From Microscillaceae bacterium (lineage in GTDB: Bacteria; Bacteroidota; Bacteroidia; Cytophagales; Microscillaceae), in contig DMXI01000195.1 of the NCBI GenBank assembly GCA_003483885.1, forward strand, positions 1-7,096: a stretch of DNA of 7,096 bases, in the 5' to 3' direction. Each line of letters opens with the position of its first letter. The first letter of the stretch is position 1. A model generated the notes under the pieces. That model was not told where the DNA came from. It was given only the letters and a program-made list of their open reading frames with translations, and ran no database searches. The translations under genes were made by a program, and so were the position numbers. Below are positions 5,910 through 7,096 of this stretch, piece by piece.

Positions 5910-7019
5910 ATGTCAAAACTCTGGGATAAAGGAAATAACGAAAATACCGACGCCACTCAACTCATAAATCAATTTACGGTAGGGCGAGACCGCGAACTGG
6001 ATGTGTGGCTAGCCCCTTATGATGTAATGGGATCAGTGGCTCACATTCGAATGTTGGAGAGTATTCAGCTATTAGAAAAGGAAGAATTGATCCAGCTGGT
6101 AGAAGCCCTGCAAGGCATTTACGAAAGTGCCCTGGTAGGTGATTTTGTCATAGAAGAAGGTATTGAGGATGTACATTCACAAGTAGAAATGATGCTTACC
6201 CAACAATTGGGCGAAGTGGGAAAAAAAATTCATAGCGGGCGCTCGCGTAACGACCAGGTTTTGCTGGATTTAAAGCTCTATATGCGCCAAGAGATCCAAG
6301 AAGTAGTGCAATTGACCCAATCGTTATTTGATCGCTTGATTGCTTTGAGCGAACAGCACAAAGAGGCGCTCATTCCCGGCTATACCCACTTACAAGTAGC
6401 CATGCCTTCGTCGTTTGGGCTATGGTTTGGGGCTTATGCCGAAGGGTTGACAGACGATTTATTACTATTACAAGCCGCTTATCGTATTGCCAACCAAAAT
6501 CCGTTAGGTTCAGCGGCAGGCTACGGTTCTTCGTTTCCGCTCAATCGCCAAATGACCACCGATTTGTTGGGTTTTGAGCGCATGAACTACAATGTAGTAT
6601 ATGCCCAAATGGGACGGGGTAAGGTAGAAAAAACAGTAGCCTTTGCCCTGGGAGCCATTGGTGGTACTTTGGCCAAAATGGCGATGGATGTGTGCTTGTA
6701 TATGAATCAAAATTTTGGGTTTTTGACCTTTCCTGATCATCTGACTACCGGATCGAGTATTATGCCGCATAAAAAGAATCCAGATGTGTTTGAACTCATT
6801 CGCGCTAAAGGCAACAAACTTCAGGCATTGGCCAACGAGATTACGATGATTACTGCTAATTTACCATCGGGCTATCATCGTGATTTACAATTGATCAAGG
6901 AGAACTTTATGCCGGCTTTTGCGGACCTCAAGGCCAGTTTACAAATTGCCGAATTTATGTTTCAACACGTGCAAATCAAACAAGATATTCTCAAAGCTTG
7001 TTTACCTCTTCTACACTGA
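5910..7019 (+). CDS. argH: Argininosuccinate lyase, 3' end replaced by fold-back sequence
   Basis: ArgH splits argininosuccinate into arginine and fumarate, the last pathway step. It belongs to the fumarase/aspartase superfamily and works as a cytoplasmic tetramer. Visible are the Bacteroidetes-style start MSKLWDKG, FTVGRDRELD, HSGRSRNDQV (108-117), GYTHLQVAMP with catalytic H160, and the superfamily signature GSSIMPHKKN (281-290) with catalytic Ser282 on the mobile loop. I start at ATG 5910 because homologues begin there and it follows TTAGAAAAA. The upstream in-frame TTG at 5850 would add 20 unconserved residues inside a hairpin. Genuine coding ends at about codon 362 (6995). The last seven residues (ACLPLLH) and the TGA come from a fold-back. 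Family members run about 440-460 residues, so roughly 80-100 residues are missing. The enzyme is probably intact in the real genome. Confidence 0.93.
   Translation: MSKLWDKGNNENTDATQLINQFTVGRDRELDVWLAPYDVMGSVAHIRMLESIQLLEKEELIQLVEALQGIYESALVGDFVIEEGIEDVHSQVEMMLTQQLGEVGKKIHSGRSRNDQVLLDLKLYMRQEIQEVVQLTQSLFDRLIALSEQHKEALIPGYTHLQVAMPSSFGLWFGAYAEGLTDDLLLLQAAYRIANQNPLGSAAGYGSSFPLNRQMTTDLLGFERMNYNVVYAQMGRGKVEKTVAFALGAIGGTLAKMAMDVCLYMNQNFGFLTFPDHLTTGSSIMPHKKNPDVFELIRAKGNKLQALANEITMITANLPSGYHRDLQLIKENFMPAFADLKASLQIAEFMFQHVQIKQDILKACLPLLH
6941..6996 (+). repeat. Left arm of terminal 56-bp perfect inverted repeat
   Basis: These 56 bases, inside argH, reappear exactly as their reverse complement at 7041-7096. 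The match stops at 6997. The arm begins ACAAATTGCCGAATTT and ends ATTCTCAAAG. The right arm reaches the last base of the window, so the true repeat could be longer than is visible. Confidence 0.98.
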
Positions 7020-7096
7020 ACAAATACTGGTATTTCTCATCTTTGAGAATATCTTGTTTGATTTGCACGTGTTGAAACATAAATTCGGCAATTTGT
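6997..7096 (-). other. Reverse-complement fold-back of argH (probable contig-end chimera)
   Basis: Read on the minus strand from 7095 down to 6997, this tail gives 33 uninterrupted codons. The first 18 repeat the + strand ArgH sequence (QIAEFMFQHVQIKQDILK). The next 15 read DEKYQYLFSVEEVNK, the expected ArgH continuation in Bacteroidetes homologues. So the real chromosome should run 6941-6996 and then the complement of 7040 down to 6997. The switch point at 6996/6997 is the centre of the 6-bp palindrome AAGCTT (6994-6999), the kind of short self-complementarity that lets a strand snap back. I take this as an assembly or amplification artefact, not a second gene. Confidence 0.9.

Noticed and set aside
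6997..7019. ACLPLLH and TGA as a natural truncated C-terminus of ArgH
   Set aside because: The bases are the reverse complement of the genuine downstream argH sequence, so the stop is a by-product of the fold-back.
6941..7096. Terminal inverted repeat as an intrinsic terminator or mobile-element end
   Set aside because: The arms are coding sequence of argH, there is no T-run, and the loop carries the missing argH codons in reverse. A strand-switch artefact explains all of this.

Overview
The window is a one-directional arginine-biosynthesis gene cluster of the Bacteroidetes type, most likely from a marine Cytophagales bacterium. I infer the lineage from the gene order, the presence of the N-succinylornithine transcarbamylase family (ArgF') instead of ordinary ornithine transcarbamylase, A-rich leaders without Shine-Dalgarno sites, and protein signatures close to Bacteroides/Cytophaga homologues. 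The genus cannot be fixed from the sequence alone.

Layout, all on the + strand: the last codons of what looks like argC (1-32); argD copy 1 (59-1198); a 276-bp repeat-rich spacer; argD copy 2 (1475-2623); a 55-bp palindromic repeat (2637-2691); argF' (2712-3713); a 154-bp spacer holding a possible miniature inserted element (3720-3845); argB (3868-4647); argE-type deacylase (4654-5721); a second copy of the 55-bp palindromic repeat (5781-5835) and a hairpin; argH (from 5910), running into the right edge.

Together the genes would take N-succinyl- (or N-acetyl-) glutamate through phosphorylation (ArgB), reduction (ArgC), transamination (ArgD), carbamoylation of the still-acylated ornithine (ArgF'), removal of the acyl group from the citrulline derivative (ArgE), and, after ArgG (not in the window), cleavage of argininosuccinate to arginine and fumarate (ArgH). 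The acyl-glutamate synthase, argG and carbamoyl-phosphate synthase are not seen here.

The most important observation is at the right end. The last 100 bases are the reverse complement of the argH sequence that should come next. The + strand folds back on itself at about 6996/6997, giving a 56-bp perfect inverted repeat around a 44-bp loop, and the minus strand of the tail encodes the correct ArgH continuation. This is best read as a snap-back chimera at a contig end, so the apparent stop codon of argH at 7017-7019 is not real. Other points of interest are the tandem argD pair with one divergent copy and one patch of very low silent divergence, the two 55-bp palindromic repeats, a repeat-dense spacer between the argD copies, a possible MITE-like insertion at the argF' stop codon, and an alanine at the residue that decides substrate in the ArgF' family. 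I found no RNA genes, CRISPR arrays or defence systems. Apart from the details above this is a conserved housekeeping region, not a novel system.
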